Origin: DASVCS01 sp036381495
Lineage (GTDB): Bacteria; Gemmatimonadota; Gemmatimonadetes; Longimicrobiales; RSA9
DNA: 64,000 nucleotides
NCBI GenBank assembly: GCA_036381495.1
Contig: DASVCS010000057.1
Location: 62,001 to 126,000, forward strand
Direction of reading: 5' to 3'
The first letter of the stretch is position 1. Each line of letters starts with the position of its first letter. The notes below the pieces were generated by a model. The model was not told where the DNA came from. It made no database searches and saw nothing but the letters and a program-made list of their open reading frames with translations. Position numbers and translations under genes: made by a program. Shown here piece after piece: positions 8,578 to 17,444 of this stretch.

Positions 8578-11500
8578 ATGCTCCACTCGTTCGTCTCCCC
8601 GGTTCTCGTCGGCCGTGCGGCGCACCTGGCCGCGTTCGCGGGGGTGCTCGAACGCGCGGCGGGGGGCGCGGGCGGAGTGGTGCTCGTCTCGGGCGAGGCG
8701 GGGATCGGCAAGTCGCGGCTGGTGTCGGCCGCGGCGGCGGAAGCGCGGGAGCGCAGGTTCCTGGTTCTCCAGGGCACGTGCTTCGAGACGGACCGGTCGC
8801 TGCCGTACGCGCCGCTCCTGGACCTGGCGCGGACGTTCGCACTGGCGCACTCGCCGGCCGTCGCGCATCACGTGCTGGAGCCCGCCGCGCCCGAGCTGCT
8901 CGCGCTGGCGCCGGACCTCGCCGCCGTATTCCCGGACGGCGTGGAGGGCGCCCGCATCGACACGGACCTGGACGAGCAGCGCGTCGCGCATGCGGCGGCC
9001 CGCATGTTCGTGCGGCTCGCCGGAACACAGCCGCTGCTCGTCGTGCTCGAGGACGTGCACTGGGCTGACGGTAGCTCGCACGATCTGATCCTGCACCTCG
9101 CCCGCCTCATTCCTGCGCACCCGATCGTGCTGGCGGTGACGTACCGGAGCGACGAGGTCGGCCCGCAGCTCGCGCGCTTCCTTGCCGGGCTCGATCGCGT
9201 CCGCACCGCGGCCGAGCTGGCGCTCGGGCGGCTCTCGCGCGACGAGGTCGCGGCCATGGTCGAGGCGATCCTCGGCGGCGGGACCGCCGCCCGCATCGGC
9301 CTGGTCGAGCGTATCCACCGCTGGACCGACGGCAACCCGTTCTTCGTCGAGGAGGTGCTGGGCTCGCTGGCGGCGGCGGGCCGGCTCGGCGACGATGAGG
9401 ACGCGCCGGCGGACGTGCTCGGGCGCGTGCCGGTCCCTCGCAGCGCGACGGATGCGGTACGCCGGCGCCTCGACCGGCTGGACGAGCCGGCGCGCAGGGT
9501 CGCAGCGGTGGCGGCCGTGGCGGGGCGGCGCTTCGATTTCGCGGTCCTGAGGGAGCTGACGGGACACGATGCCGCCGGGCTGCTCCGCCACATCGAGCGG
9601 CTGATCGCCGAGCAGCTCGTTGTCGAGGAGTCGGCGGAGCTGTTCGCGTTCCGGCACGCGCTCACGCGCGAGGCGGTGTACGCGGGCCTGCTCGCGCGCG
9701 AGCGCGCGGCCCTGCACGGGCGCGTCGCGGCGGCGATCGAGGCGGTGCACGGCGCGGATGCCGGCGCGCGCGTGGAGGACCTGGCGCACCACACGTTCGA
9801 GGCGGGCGAGTGGGAGCGCGCGCTCGAGTTCGGGCGCCGGGCGGGCGAGCGCGCGTTCGCGGTGCACGCGCCGGCCGAGGCGCTCGCGCACCTCGTTCGC
9901 GCGTTCGAGGCGGCCCGCCGCGCCGGTGTCGAGCCCTCGGCGGGGCTGCACCTGGCGCGCGGCCGCGCCTGGGAGACGCTGGGCGAACTCGATCGGGCGC
10001 GCGCGGACTTCGATTCCGCGCTCGGCCGCGCGCGCGCCGCCGGCGACCGCCGCGCCGAATGGGACGCGCTGGTCGCCATCGGCCGCGTCTGGGCGTCGCG
10101 CGACTACGCGCGCACCGCGATCCTGTTCCGCGAGGCACTCGCACTCGCGCGCGGGCTGGAAGACCGGGTGCTCGTCGCACGCAGTCTGAACCGCGTGGGC
10201 AACTGGCACCTGAACGTGGACGAGCCGCACGCCGCGCTGCGCCACCATGCCGAGGCGCTGGCCATCTTCGAGGCGGCGGGGGACCGCCGCGGCATTGCCG
10301 AGACGGTGGACCTGATCGCGCTCGCCCACTACAACAGTGGCGAACTCGCCGCGGCCGCGGCGCATTACGAGCGCGCGATCGCGCTGTTCCGCGAGCTGGA
10401 TGACCGGCGCCGACTGGCCAACGCGCTGGCGATGCGCGTGGCGTGCGGGCCGGCGTTCATGTCTTCCGTCGCGGCGCCGGTCGACTCCGCCGGGATCGCC
10501 GCCGCGGCGCCGGAGGCGTTGCCGGTGCAGGCCGCGCGGGAGATCGGCTGGCGCGCGGGCGAGGCGTTCGCCCTGGTGCAGGTCGCGGGTGCGCTGGCGT
10601 GGCGTGGCGAGTTCCTGCCGGCGCACGGGCTCGCGGCGGAGGCGCTCGCGATCGCGGAGGCGCTCGGGCACCTGCAATGGCAGTGCAGTGCGCGCTGCGC
10701 GCTCGGGCTGGTCCATCTCGGGCTGCTCTCCGCGGCCGGCGCGCGTGAGCACATGGAGCGGGCGTACGCGCTCGCGCACGAGGTCGGCTCCAGGATCTGG
10801 CTGCGCTTCGCGGCCGCGTGGCTCGGGCTCGCGTGCGTCCGCGTCGGCGACCTCGACCGCGCGGCCGAGGTCCTGGGCGACGATCCGGGCGGCGCCACGG
10901 CCGCCGGGTCGCCGACGCGGGCGGCGGACCCCGCCGCGCGCACGCTCGCGGGCCGGCAGCTCCTGGCCTCGCGGGCCGAACTCGCGCTCGCGCGCGGGGA
11001 GCCGGACGGTGCGCTCGAGATCCTGGACGCGCTCCTGGGCCGTGACGACGGACCGCGGCCCCTGGAGGATGCCAGGCGGGCGATGCCTCGCCTCGCGCTG
11101 CTCCGCGCGGAAGCGCTCGCCGTCCTCGGCCGGATGCGCGAGGCGGAGGCCGCGCTCGCGGCCGCGCGGGCGGGCGCCGCCGCGCAGGACGCGCTCCCGC
11201 TGCTGTGGCGCATCGACGCGCTGCACGGGCGGTGGCTGCGCCGGGCCCGCCGCCACGCGGACGCGCGCGCGGCGCTCGGGCGGGCGCGCTCCATCATCGA
11301 CGGCCTGGCCGCCGCGGCGCCCGATCCCGAGGCCCGCGCCACGTTCCTGCGTAAGGCCGCGGCCCTCGTTCCGCCCGCGGTCCCGGTCTCCCCGCGCGCC
11401 GCGGCGAAGGCGGCGTTCGGCGGGCTGACGAAGCGCGAGCGCGAGGTCGCGGCGCTCGTCGCCCAGGGCAAGACGAATCGCGCCATCGCGCGCGCGCTGA

Positions 11501-11619
11501 GGATCGGCGAGCGCACCGTCGAGGACTACGTCGCCAACGGGCTCGGCAAGCTCGGTTTCCGCTCGCGCGCGCAGCTCGCGGCGTGGGCGGTCGAGAAGGG
11601 GCTGGCCGCCACGGAGTAG
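8578..11619 (+). CDS. Large ATPase transcriptional regulator with LuxR-type HTH
   Basis: 1013 residues. The ATG at 8578 is chosen over TTG at 8572; no clear ribosome binding site is visible for either. The N-terminal AAA/STAND-type ATPase has Walker A GEAGIGKS (about residue 36-43) and Walker B LLVVLEDVHWAD. The middle, about 350-900, is an Ala/Arg-rich array of TPR-like helices. The C-terminus carries a LuxR HTH: LTKREREVAALVAQGKTNRA then RTVEDYVANGLGKLG. This matches the LAL/MalT-like family, in which ligand sensing by the helical array and ATP binding switch DNA binding. The downstream methyltransferase gene, 177 bases away on the same strand, is a plausible target. The gene has extreme GC even for this window. 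Confidence 0.9.
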   Translation: MLHSFVSPVLVGRAAHLAAFAGVLERAAGGAGGVVLVSGEAGIGKSRLVSAAAAEARERRFLVLQGTCFETDRSLPYAPLLDLARTFALAHSPAVAHHVLEPAAPELLALAPDLAAVFPDGVEGARIDTDLDEQRVAHAAARMFVRLAGTQPLLVVLEDVHWADGSSHDLILHLARLIPAHPIVLAVTYRSDEVGPQLARFLAGLDRVRTAAELALGRLSRDEVAAMVEAILGGGTAARIGLVERIHRWTDGNPFFVEEVLGSLAAAGRLGDDEDAPADVLGRVPVPRSATDAVRRRLDRLDEPARRVAAVAAVAGRRFDFAVLRELTGHDAAGLLRHIERLIAEQLVVEESAELFAFRHALTREAVYAGLLARERAALHGRVAAAIEAVHGADAGARVEDLAHHTFEAGEWERALEFGRRAGERAFAVHAPAEALAHLVRAFEAARRAGVEPSAGLHLARGRAWETLGELDRARADFDSALGRARAAGDRRAEWDALVAIGRVWASRDYARTAILFREALALARGLEDRVLVARSLNRVGNWHLNVDEPHAALRHHAEALAIFEAAGDRRGIAETVDLIALAHYNSGELAAAAAHYERAIALFRELDDRRRLANALAMRVACGPAFMSSVAAPVDSAGIAAAAPEALPVQAAREIGWRAGEAFALVQVAGALAWRGEFLPAHGLAAEALAIAEALGHLQWQCSARCALGLVHLGLLSAAGAREHMERAYALAHEVGSRIWLRFAAAWLGLACVRVGDLDRAAEVLGDDPGGATAAGSPTRAADPAARTLAGRQLLASRAELALARGEPDGALEILDALLGRDDGPRPLEDARRAMPRLALLRAEALAVLGRMREAEAALAAARAGAAAQDALPLLWRIDALHGRWLRRARRHADARAALGRARSIIDGLAAAAPDPEARATFLRKAAALVPPAVPVSPRAAAKAAFGGLTKREREVAALVAQGKTNRAIARALRIGERTVEDYVANGLGKLGFRSRAQLAAWAVEKGLAATE

Positions 11620-11796
11620 CAGACGTCCCCGCGACCGCCGGAGCAGGGCCGCGGTAAATCCCCGTACCGCCCCCGTCGTTTCCCCGTGATTTCCCCGTGC
11701 CGGGCATCCCGCCCCGGGTTGCATCGTTCGGGCGAGTTCAGGACCGCGCCGGTACGGCGCGGGCTGCGACACACCCGACACCCCGGAGGGAGAACC

Positions 11797-12897
11797 ATGG
11801 CGACCACCACAACCCGCAACCCGGCCGTGACGATGGACCCGGAGAAGCTCCAGGCGTTCCTCGGCAAGGTCGTGGCCGACCTCGGCTCCACGTTCGGCAC
11901 GGCGCTGGCCATCATCGGCGACCGGCTCGGGCTGTACCGCGCGCTCGCGGAGAGCGGGCCGCTCACGTCCGAGGAGCTGGCGAAGCGCACGGGCACGGTC
12001 GAGCGCTATGTGCGCGAGTGGCTCGTGAACCAGGCCGCGGGCGGCTACCTCGAATACGACCCGGCAACCGGCCGCTACACGCTGCCGGCCGAGCAAGCGC
12101 TCGCGCTCGCGGACGAGACCGGCCCGTTCTTCGCCGTGGGCGGGTTCCAGGTCGCGCGCGCGATGCTGGATGCGACCGAGCGCATCGTCGAGGACTTCCG
12201 GGCGGGCAAGGGGATGGGCTGGGGCGAGCACCACCACGACCTGTTCGAGGGGACGTACCGCTTCTTCCGCGCCGGCTACCTGCGCGACCTGGTGGACCAC
12301 TGGATCCCGGCGCTGGACGGCGTGCGCGAGAAGCTCGAGGCGGGCGGCGTCGTGGCGGACGTGGGCTGCGGCTGGGGCGCGTCCACGCTCATCATGGCCC
12401 AGGCGTTCCCGCGCTCGCGCTTCCACGGCTACGACCTGCACGCGCCCTCGATCGAGCGCGCCCGCGGGCTGGCCCGCGGCTCGGCCGCGGGGGAGCGCGT
12501 GGCGTTCGACGTCGCGCCCGCGAACGGCTTCGCGCCCGCGCCCGCGCCGGCCGCGGGCTACGACCTCGTCGCGTTCTTCGACTGCTTCCACGACCTGCCG
12601 GACCCGTCGGCCGCGGCGCGCCGCGCGTACGAGAACCTCGCGCCGGACGGCACGGTCATGATCGTCGAGCCGATGGCGGGCGAGACGGTGGAGGAGAACC
12701 TGAACCCGGTGGGTCGCGTCTTCTCCGGCTGCTCGGTGCTGTGCTGCACGCCGAACGCGCTGGCGGGCGGCAAGACCGTGCTCGGCACGATCGCGCCGGA
12801 CAGCGCGATCGCCGCGATCCTGCGCGAGGCCGGCTTCACCCGCATCCGCCGCGCGACCGAGACGCCGTTCAACCGCGTGTTCGAGGCACGGCGGTAG
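11797..12897 (+). CDS. Class I SAM-dependent methyltransferase, Rv2258c-like with winged-helix N-terminus
   Basis: 366 residues. The ATG at 11797 has a GGAGGGAG site six bases upstream. An N-terminal winged-helix-like dimerisation segment (GLYRALAESGPLTSEELAKR) is followed by a Rossmann methyltransferase core with motif I VADVGCGWGAST near residue 187 and the acidic loop HGYDLHAPS. This is the architecture of mycobacterial Rv2258c-type enzymes, whose natural substrate is not settled. A His-rich segment GWGEHHHDLFEGTYRFF lies before motif I. It follows the LAL regulator in the same direction. Both lie between the von Willebrand gene and a decayed duplicate of its 3' end. Confidence 0.88.
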   Translation: MATTTTRNPAVTMDPEKLQAFLGKVVADLGSTFGTALAIIGDRLGLYRALAESGPLTSEELAKRTGTVERYVREWLVNQAAGGYLEYDPATGRYTLPAEQALALADETGPFFAVGGFQVARAMLDATERIVEDFRAGKGMGWGEHHHDLFEGTYRFFRAGYLRDLVDHWIPALDGVREKLEAGGVVADVGCGWGASTLIMAQAFPRSRFHGYDLHAPSIERARGLARGSAAGERVAFDVAPANGFAPAPAPAAGYDLVAFFDCFHDLPDPSAAARRAYENLAPDGTVMIVEPMAGETVEENLNPVGRVFSGCSVLCCTPNALAGGKTVLGTIAPDSAIAAILREAGFTRIRRATETPFNRVFEARR

Positions 12898-12973
12898 ACG
12901 GCGGGGGCGAGCGCGGGCGCCGGCCCGGGGGCCGCGCCCGCCTCGCTCCTCAGCCCGTGGACGTCCGCCGATC

Positions 12974-13110
12974 GACGACGTGATCGCGATGGCGCGCGGC
13001 GCGCTGGGATCGGACGTCGAGGGCTGCCGCGCGGAGTTCGTCCGGCTCGCAGAGCTGTTCCGCGACATCGAACGCGGGAGGCGGAAATCGCGGTGCGGCA
13101 GTAGCCGGCG
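12974..13110 (+). pseudogene. Degenerate duplicate of the 3' end of the von Willebrand gene
   Basis: By eye these bases align with 8296-8433 at about 92 percent (around ten substitutions and one single-base deletion over ~137 positions). The match runs through the TAG stop codon and six bases beyond. In the first part the frame reads IAMARGALGSDVEGCRAEF, matching the last residues of the intact gene; the deletion then shifts the frame before the old stop. There is no start codon or body for the gene here. It sits between the methyltransferase stop and the acyltransferase stop. Confidence 0.9.
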
Positions 13111-13134
13111 CGGGCCGCGGCCGCGCCCGCGCCG

Positions 13135-14358
13135 CTATCCGGCCGGGGCTTCGCGGAGCCGGGCGTCGGCACGCGCGTCGTGCGGCGCCCGCTCCGGTGC
13201 CTCGGTGCCGCCTCGCGCGCGCCTCGCCTCGTAGGGGAAGAAGCGCTTCAGCGCGAGGATCCGCTTCTCGAAGAGGTGCCAGCTCGCCCACGCGACGAGG
13301 AACGCGGCGGCGCCCGCGACCAGGTTGAAGACCATCTGCCCGGGCAGGTACGACCCGGCGACGGTCGGGAACGCGTCGATGGAGAGCCCGGCGCGCACCA
13401 GCAGATCCCGCGTCGACACGTGGAAGACGTACACCGCGTAGCTGTATTTCCCGACGGACCGCAGCCACCGGGCCTCGAGGAAGCGCCGCAGCGGCGATCC
13501 CGGTCGGCCGGTCACCGCGAGGTACAGCAGCGCGGCGCACCAGAGCGGGACGAGCGTGTGCTTGATGGCCACGGTCCAGAGTCCCGCCGGGTGCGCGGCC
13601 GCGAGGAGCAGGCCGAGTTCGGCCGTCGCGCCGGCGAGCAGGAGCATCGCCGCCGCGCGGCGGTAGCGCGCCGACCGCGCCGCCGTCGCGGGGATCAGCG
13701 CGAGGAGCGCGCCCAGGCCGAGGCCGTCGAATCGCAGGTGCGTGGCGACGTAGACGGCCTCGCCGCTCGTCCCCGAAAGCAGTGCGGCCATCCGGATGGC
13801 CGGCGCGGCGATGAGCAGCGCGGCGGTCGCCAGCGTGAGCCGACTCCGGCCGAGCCAGAACACCGCGAGCGGCCAGAGCAGATAGAACTGCTCCTCGACG
13901 GCGAGCGACCAGAAATGGCTCAGGTCGCCGAGCGCGCCCCAGCCGCTCCGCGCCACCAGATAGTTCGTGCCGTAGAGCCAGAACCACGGCTGGTGCTTAC
14001 GCACCGCCTCGAGCCCCGGCGTCACGCCGAGGAGCGCCGGCAGCGCGACGACGGCCAGGCCGACCGCCAGGTAGTAGAGGGGGAAGATCCGCAGCGCGCG
14101 ACGCGCGTAGAACGTCCGGAAATAGCCGCGCTGCTCGCGGGTCGCGAGCAGGATCCGGGTGATGAGGAAACCGGAAAGGACGAAGAACAGGTCCACGCCC
14201 ATCCGGCCGGTCTGCGCGAGCCGCCAGTAGAAGGCGTCCACCGCGCCCGCCGCCGGGTCGAGGCGCAGGAAATGGAGCAGGAGCACCCACAGGATCGCGA
14301 TCCCCCGCAATCCGTCCAGCGCCCGGATGTGTGATCGTCCGCTCGATTCGCTTCGCAT
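13135..14358 (-). CDS. OafA/YrhL-type membrane acyltransferase (acyltransferase 3 family)
   Basis: About 407 residues. The ATG at 14358 is taken; a GTG precedes it directly and no clear ribosome binding site helps to choose. The N-terminal family signature RALDGLRGIAILWVLLLHF contains the His typical of the active centre, followed by GVDLFFVLSGFLITRILL and the Arg-containing YARRALRIFPLYYLAV. Around ten hydrophobic helices follow. Such enzymes move acetyl or other acyl groups from the cytoplasm onto sugars of surface glycans or other exported molecules. No glycan gene lies nearby, so the acceptor is unknown. Confidence 0.9.
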   Translation of the reverse strand: MRSESSGRSHIRALDGLRGIAILWVLLLHFLRLDPAAGAVDAFYWRLAQTGRMGVDLFFVLSGFLITRILLATREQRGYFRTFYARRALRIFPLYYLAVGLAVVALPALLGVTPGLEAVRKHQPWFWLYGTNYLVARSGWGALGDLSHFWSLAVEEQFYLLWPLAVFWLGRSRLTLATAALLIAAPAIRMAALLSGTSGEAVYVATHLRFDGLGLGALLALIPATAARSARYRRAAAMLLLAGATAELGLLLAAAHPAGLWTVAIKHTLVPLWCAALLYLAVTGRPGSPLRRFLEARWLRSVGKYSYAVYVFHVSTRDLLVRAGLSIDAFPTVAGSYLPGQMVFNLVAGAAAFLVAWASWHLFEKRILALKRFFPYEARRARGGTEAPERAPHDARADARLREAPAG

Positions 14359-14514
14359 CACTGTCGGTTCGGGGTCTCGCCAGGCGCCCGGTGAGGGCGG
14401 CGGCGCTACGTGCCCGTCCTCGGCGCGTGGAGCGGCCGGCCGAGCCGACCCTACACGAAAGGTGCGGCGTACACGGGGGGAGGGCGCGGGTTCCGGTGGG
14501 CGCCTTCGCCGCCA

Positions 14515-14552
14515 GGCTAGGGCTAGGGTTGGGGCTGGGGCTGGGCTGGGGC
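14515..14552 (+). repeat. Short GCTAGG (telomere-like) array
   Basis: Two GGCTAG units are followed by decayed GGTTGG/GGCTGG units. It is the single-armed, most degenerate member of the array type found as inverted pairs at 46639-46758 and 51201-51615. It lies in the 399 bp gap 14359-14757, where no gene is evident, and directly abuts the ~85 bp repeat at 14550. Confidence 0.75.
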
Positions 14553-14635
14553 GGCTGCGGCGTCACTTCGGAGTCGTACGCGTCCGCGAACCGAGTGCAG
14601 CGAGCGGCCGCGCGGCGCCGAACCCACGGGTGAAC
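14550..14635 (-). repeat. Interspersed ~85 bp repeat, copy 1
   Basis: Read on the minus strand, this stretch matches 56788-56873 on the plus strand over about 85 bases with roughly 80-85 percent identity by eye, including GTTCACCC at one end and GTGACG then CAGCCGCC at the other. Both copies are intergenic. Short minus-strand frames through it look similar to frames at the other copy, but nothing else marks it as coding. Confidence 0.75.
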
Positions 14636-14757
14636 GGCTCTCGCGCTGGGGCTGAGGGGCGACGGGGCCACGGGATGTGACGGGGCGGGCGAGGCGTTCG
14701 TGTATTGCACGATCTCCCGCCTCCCCGGTCACAACCATTCCTGAAGGAGTTGGTGCG

Positions 14758-16470
14758 ATGAAGCACTTGCTCGCGCTTGGACTGACCGTGACCCTGGCAT
14801 TCGCGGCGTGTGGCGGCGATGAGCCGTCCGGGCCCGACACGCCGCCCCCGGTGCTGACGGGCGCCAGCCCCGCGACGGGGACCATCGGGACCGAGGTCCG
14901 GATCGATGGGACCGGATTCGTCGCGGGCGCGACGGTGTCGTTCGATGATCTCGCCTCCGATTCCGTCGACCTCGAGGACGGCGCGCTGTTCGCGTTCGCG
15001 CCCGCCGGTCTCATGGCGGGATCGACCTACGATATCCGGGTGACGAACCCGGACGGGGGCGCGGATACGCTCGCGGCCGCGTTCACCGCCGTCGCGCCAT
15101 CCGTGGATCGCATCAACGGCGTATCCAAGCCGACCGGGCTTCCCGGCATGACGATCATCATCGAGGGCTCGGGTTTCGGCGATGACCTCGCGGCGAGCGG
15201 GGGCGCGGTGTTCTTCCGCAACAGCGACGGCACGGTGCTGGAGGCCGCGATCGCGGAGCCGGCGACCGACTGGACCGATGGATTCATCGTCACGACCGTC
15301 CCGCAGGGGGTGAGCGACACCTCACACGTGTGGGTCGAGACCGCGCTCGGCGCGAGCGACTCGATCGCGTTCCGGCTGATCCAGACCGGCGCGTTCAGCC
15401 CCAGCACCATCGAGTGGACGGAGACCACGGCGCTGCCGCAACCGCTCCAGGGGCTGGGCGCGGTGTTCGTCCCTGTCGAGGAAGGGGCCGCACCCGCCAA
15501 CTACGTCTTCGCCCTGGCCGGCGCGGACACCCTTGGCGCGGCCACGGACGTCGTCTACCGCGCGGCCGTCGAGGCGTCCGGCGCACTGGGCGCCGGCTGG
15601 AGTGCCGTCGCCTCGCTCCCGGCGCCCCGCGCCTACCACGCCGCGGCCGCCGCGACGGGCTACACCGCGGCGCTCGATACGACGACGACCGCCGCGTACC
15701 TCTACGTCCTGGGCGGAGAGGACGCCGAGGGGACCGTGGTCGCGAACGTCTTCGTCGGCCACGTGGATCTGACGGGCGAGGTGACCGGCTGGACCGAGAC
15801 GCAGCCGCTGCCGCAGGCGCTCCGCTCCGCCAGTGCCGTGCTGTTCCGCGGGTTCATCTACGTCGCGGGCGGCGTCGGCGCGGACGGCGCACCCGTGGCC
15901 ACCGTCTACCGCGCGGCGATCAACCCCGACGGAACGCTCGGCTCCTGGGAGGCGCTGGACGCCGCCGTGCCCGTCGCAGCCGCGTCGTCGTCACTGCTCA
16001 ACTTCGGCCCGTTCCTCTACCTGGTCGGCGGCGACTCCGCGACGGCGGTGCCGCCCGAGCAGGCGACGACCAGCGGCGGCGAGCTCGCCGATGTCTACAT
16101 GGCGCGCATCGACCTCCGCACCGGCGGCCTGTCCGCCGACGGCTGGACCGCCACCGCCGCGATGGGCAAGGGGCGCAGCAAGCACAGCACCGTCTTCGCC
16201 GGCGGCTCGCTGTTCGTGACCTCCGGGGTCTACGCGGGGCAGGCCGGCTCCAGCGAGAACATCTACGGAAGCCTCCAGAGCGATGGACGGGTCGAGAGCT
16301 GGAACGGCGCGACCGGCGTGAACACCATCGGCACTCTTCTGGGCTACGACCTCTACAACCAGGCCGCCATCACCTTCATCGACGGGCTCGGCAACGGCCA
16401 CGTCCTGGTGCTCGGCGGCGCGAAGCGCGGCTCGGAAGGCGAGGCATCGGCCGCCGTGGTCTATTACTGA
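14758..16470 (+). CDS. Lipoprotein with two IPT/TIG domains and kelch-like repeats
   Basis: 570 residues. The ATG at 14758 follows AAGGAG. A lipoprotein signal peptide ends at lipobox AFAAC (Cys18). Two immunoglobulin-like IPT/TIG domains follow: residues ~32-115 (LTGASPATGTIGTEVRIDG) and ~117-215 (GLPGMTIIIEGSGFG). Residues ~225-570 carry kelch-like blades with recurring WTET, YVLGGED, YVAGGVG, YLVGGDS, VLVLGGAK motifs. Surface attachment and protein or glycan binding are the likely role. Neighbours give no clue to a partner. Confidence 0.85.
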   Translation: MKHLLALGLTVTLAFAACGGDEPSGPDTPPPVLTGASPATGTIGTEVRIDGTGFVAGATVSFDDLASDSVDLEDGALFAFAPAGLMAGSTYDIRVTNPDGGADTLAAAFTAVAPSVDRINGVSKPTGLPGMTIIIEGSGFGDDLAASGGAVFFRNSDGTVLEAAIAEPATDWTDGFIVTTVPQGVSDTSHVWVETALGASDSIAFRLIQTGAFSPSTIEWTETTALPQPLQGLGAVFVPVEEGAAPANYVFALAGADTLGAATDVVYRAAVEASGALGAGWSAVASLPAPRAYHAAAAATGYTAALDTTTTAAYLYVLGGEDAEGTVVANVFVGHVDLTGEVTGWTETQPLPQALRSASAVLFRGFIYVAGGVGADGAPVATVYRAAINPDGTLGSWEALDAAVPVAAASSSLLNFGPFLYLVGGDSATAVPPEQATTSGGELADVYMARIDLRTGGLSADGWTATAAMGKGRSKHSTVFAGGSLFVTSGVYAGQAGSSENIYGSLQSDGRVESWNGATGVNTIGTLLGYDLYNQAAITFIDGLGNGHVLVLGGAKRGSEGEASAAVVYY

Positions 16471-16750
16471 TCCGACGCGAGCCCGGCGGCCAGGCGGCCC
16501 GTCGTGGCGGAAGCAGCGACGGTGAGCCCGGCGCGCTCCGGGATGCGCGACGAGGGGCGGCGGCCGCAGGGCCCCGCCCCTCCATCCCCGCCACTCCGCC
16601 GGCACGCGGGTGGCGTGCGGCGACGGATTCCGCGATCTTATCCGGCGGCCGGGGGTAAAACGGCGTGCGCACGCCGCCGGCGGGCCGCCACGCCGCACCC
16701 GATGCCGGGGCGGTCGAAACGGTCCGCGCAGGGCGCCGCGGCCGCACACG

Positions 16751-16834
16751 GGAGGGCTAGACCTAATTGGTAAGGCAGCGGTCTTGAAAACCGCCGCGCG
16801 CAAGCGCTTCCGGGTTCGAGTCCCGGGCCCTCCG
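16751..16834 (+). tRNA. tRNA-Ser (anticodon TGA)
   Basis: Acceptor arms GGAGGGC (16751-16757) and GCCCTCC pair perfectly. The T arm is CCGGG-TTCGAGT-CCCGG. The anticodon stem GCGGT/ACCGC closes loop CTTGAAA, giving anticodon TGA. A variable arm of about 15 bases with the small stem CGC-GCAA-GCG fits class II tRNA-Ser. The D stem has one apparent A-G mismatch. No CCA is encoded. Confidence 0.92.
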
Positions 16835-16847
16835 CTTCCGCATGATG

Positions 16848-16890
16848 ACGCGCCTTTTCGGCCGCTGGCCGGAAGGGCGCGTTCCTCTTT
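16848..16890 (+). terminator. Intrinsic terminator after tRNA-Ser
   Basis: A 16 bp stem (16848-16863 with 16867-16882, two G-T pairs) closes a three-base GCT loop and is followed by TCCTCTTT. It begins 14 bases after the tRNA and is the cleanest terminator in the window. Confidence 0.88.
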
Positions 16891-17025
16891 GAACCCGTGA
16901 TGGCAACGGCCGCTGCGCACGGCCGCCCGGCCGGCCGCGCCCGCCGCTGCGGCGCGTTCGAGTCTGTGGCACCCCTGTGTTACCATGCTATCATGCACAG
17001 CGGCCCCCGAGAAGAGGAGGCGATG

Positions 17026-17358
17026 ATGGGTATGGTCCGACGGCTCCGCGCCGCGGTCGCTACTGGCGCCACGGCGGCGCTGGCGGCGGGGTGCGCACTC
17101 TACCCGGCGCGCGTGGTGACCGATCTCGACGCCGGCCCGACGGTCCACCGGACCCGGTGGGCGCACGGATGGGCGTTCGGCTTGATCGGGCCCGAAGTGG
17201 ACATGACCGGGACGTGCCGGAACGGGGTGGCGGCGGTCGAGACGCGACTCTCTTTCCTCAATCTGGCGGCCGGGGTCCTGACCGCCGGCGTCTACACGCC
17301 GATGACCGTCGAAGTCCGGTGCTCCGTCCGCCCACGCGTCGACGCGGCGGGATCCTGA
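17026..17358 (+). CDS. Bor-like lipoprotein
   Basis: 110 residues. The ATG at 17026 is five bases after GAGGAGG; ATGs at 17023 and 17032 are also possible. The start MVRRLRAAVATGATAALAAGC is a lipoprotein signal with lipobox LAAGC. The mature part (VHRTRWAHGWAFGLIGPEVD, then FLNLAAGVLTAGVYTPMTVEVRC) matches the Bor family, known from the phage lambda Bor and E. coli Iss outer-membrane lipoproteins linked to serum survival. In environmental bacteria the role is unknown. It stands alone after the tRNA terminator and shows no sign of nearby phage genes. Confidence 0.8.
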   Translation: MGMVRRLRAAVATGATAALAAGCALYPARVVTDLDAGPTVHRTRWAHGWAFGLIGPEVDMTGTCRNGVAAVETRLSFLNLAAGVLTAGVYTPMTVEVRCSVRPRVDAAGS

Positions 17359-17444
17359 CACCTCCGCGGCACGTTCCTCGCGCCACCGGACCCGGTGGAG
17401 CCCGGCTCCGATCGACGCATGGACCCCCATCCGCGGAGCGCGAG

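Noticed and set aside
11797..12897. Methyltransferase plus LAL regulator (and later FAD monooxygenase) as a natural-product gene cluster
   Set aside because: No polyketide, peptide or terpene scaffold gene is present, and the monooxygenase is about 39 kb away among housekeeping genes.
8518..13068. A 1516-codon open frame on the minus strand, and a 985-codon plus-strand frame at 1976-4933
   Set aside because: Both are Arg/Ala/Gly-rich shadows of well-supported genes on the other strand, an effect of very high GC at third codon positions. They have no recognisable domain or ribosome binding site.
16751..16834. Selenocysteine tRNA
   Set aside because: The long variable arm and class II shape raised the idea, but the anticodon is TGA, not TCA, and the acceptor stem is seven pairs.
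17026..17358. Bor-like gene as a sign of a prophage
   Set aside because: No integrase, capsid or lysis gene is near. Bor-like lipoproteins also occur in chromosomes without phage.
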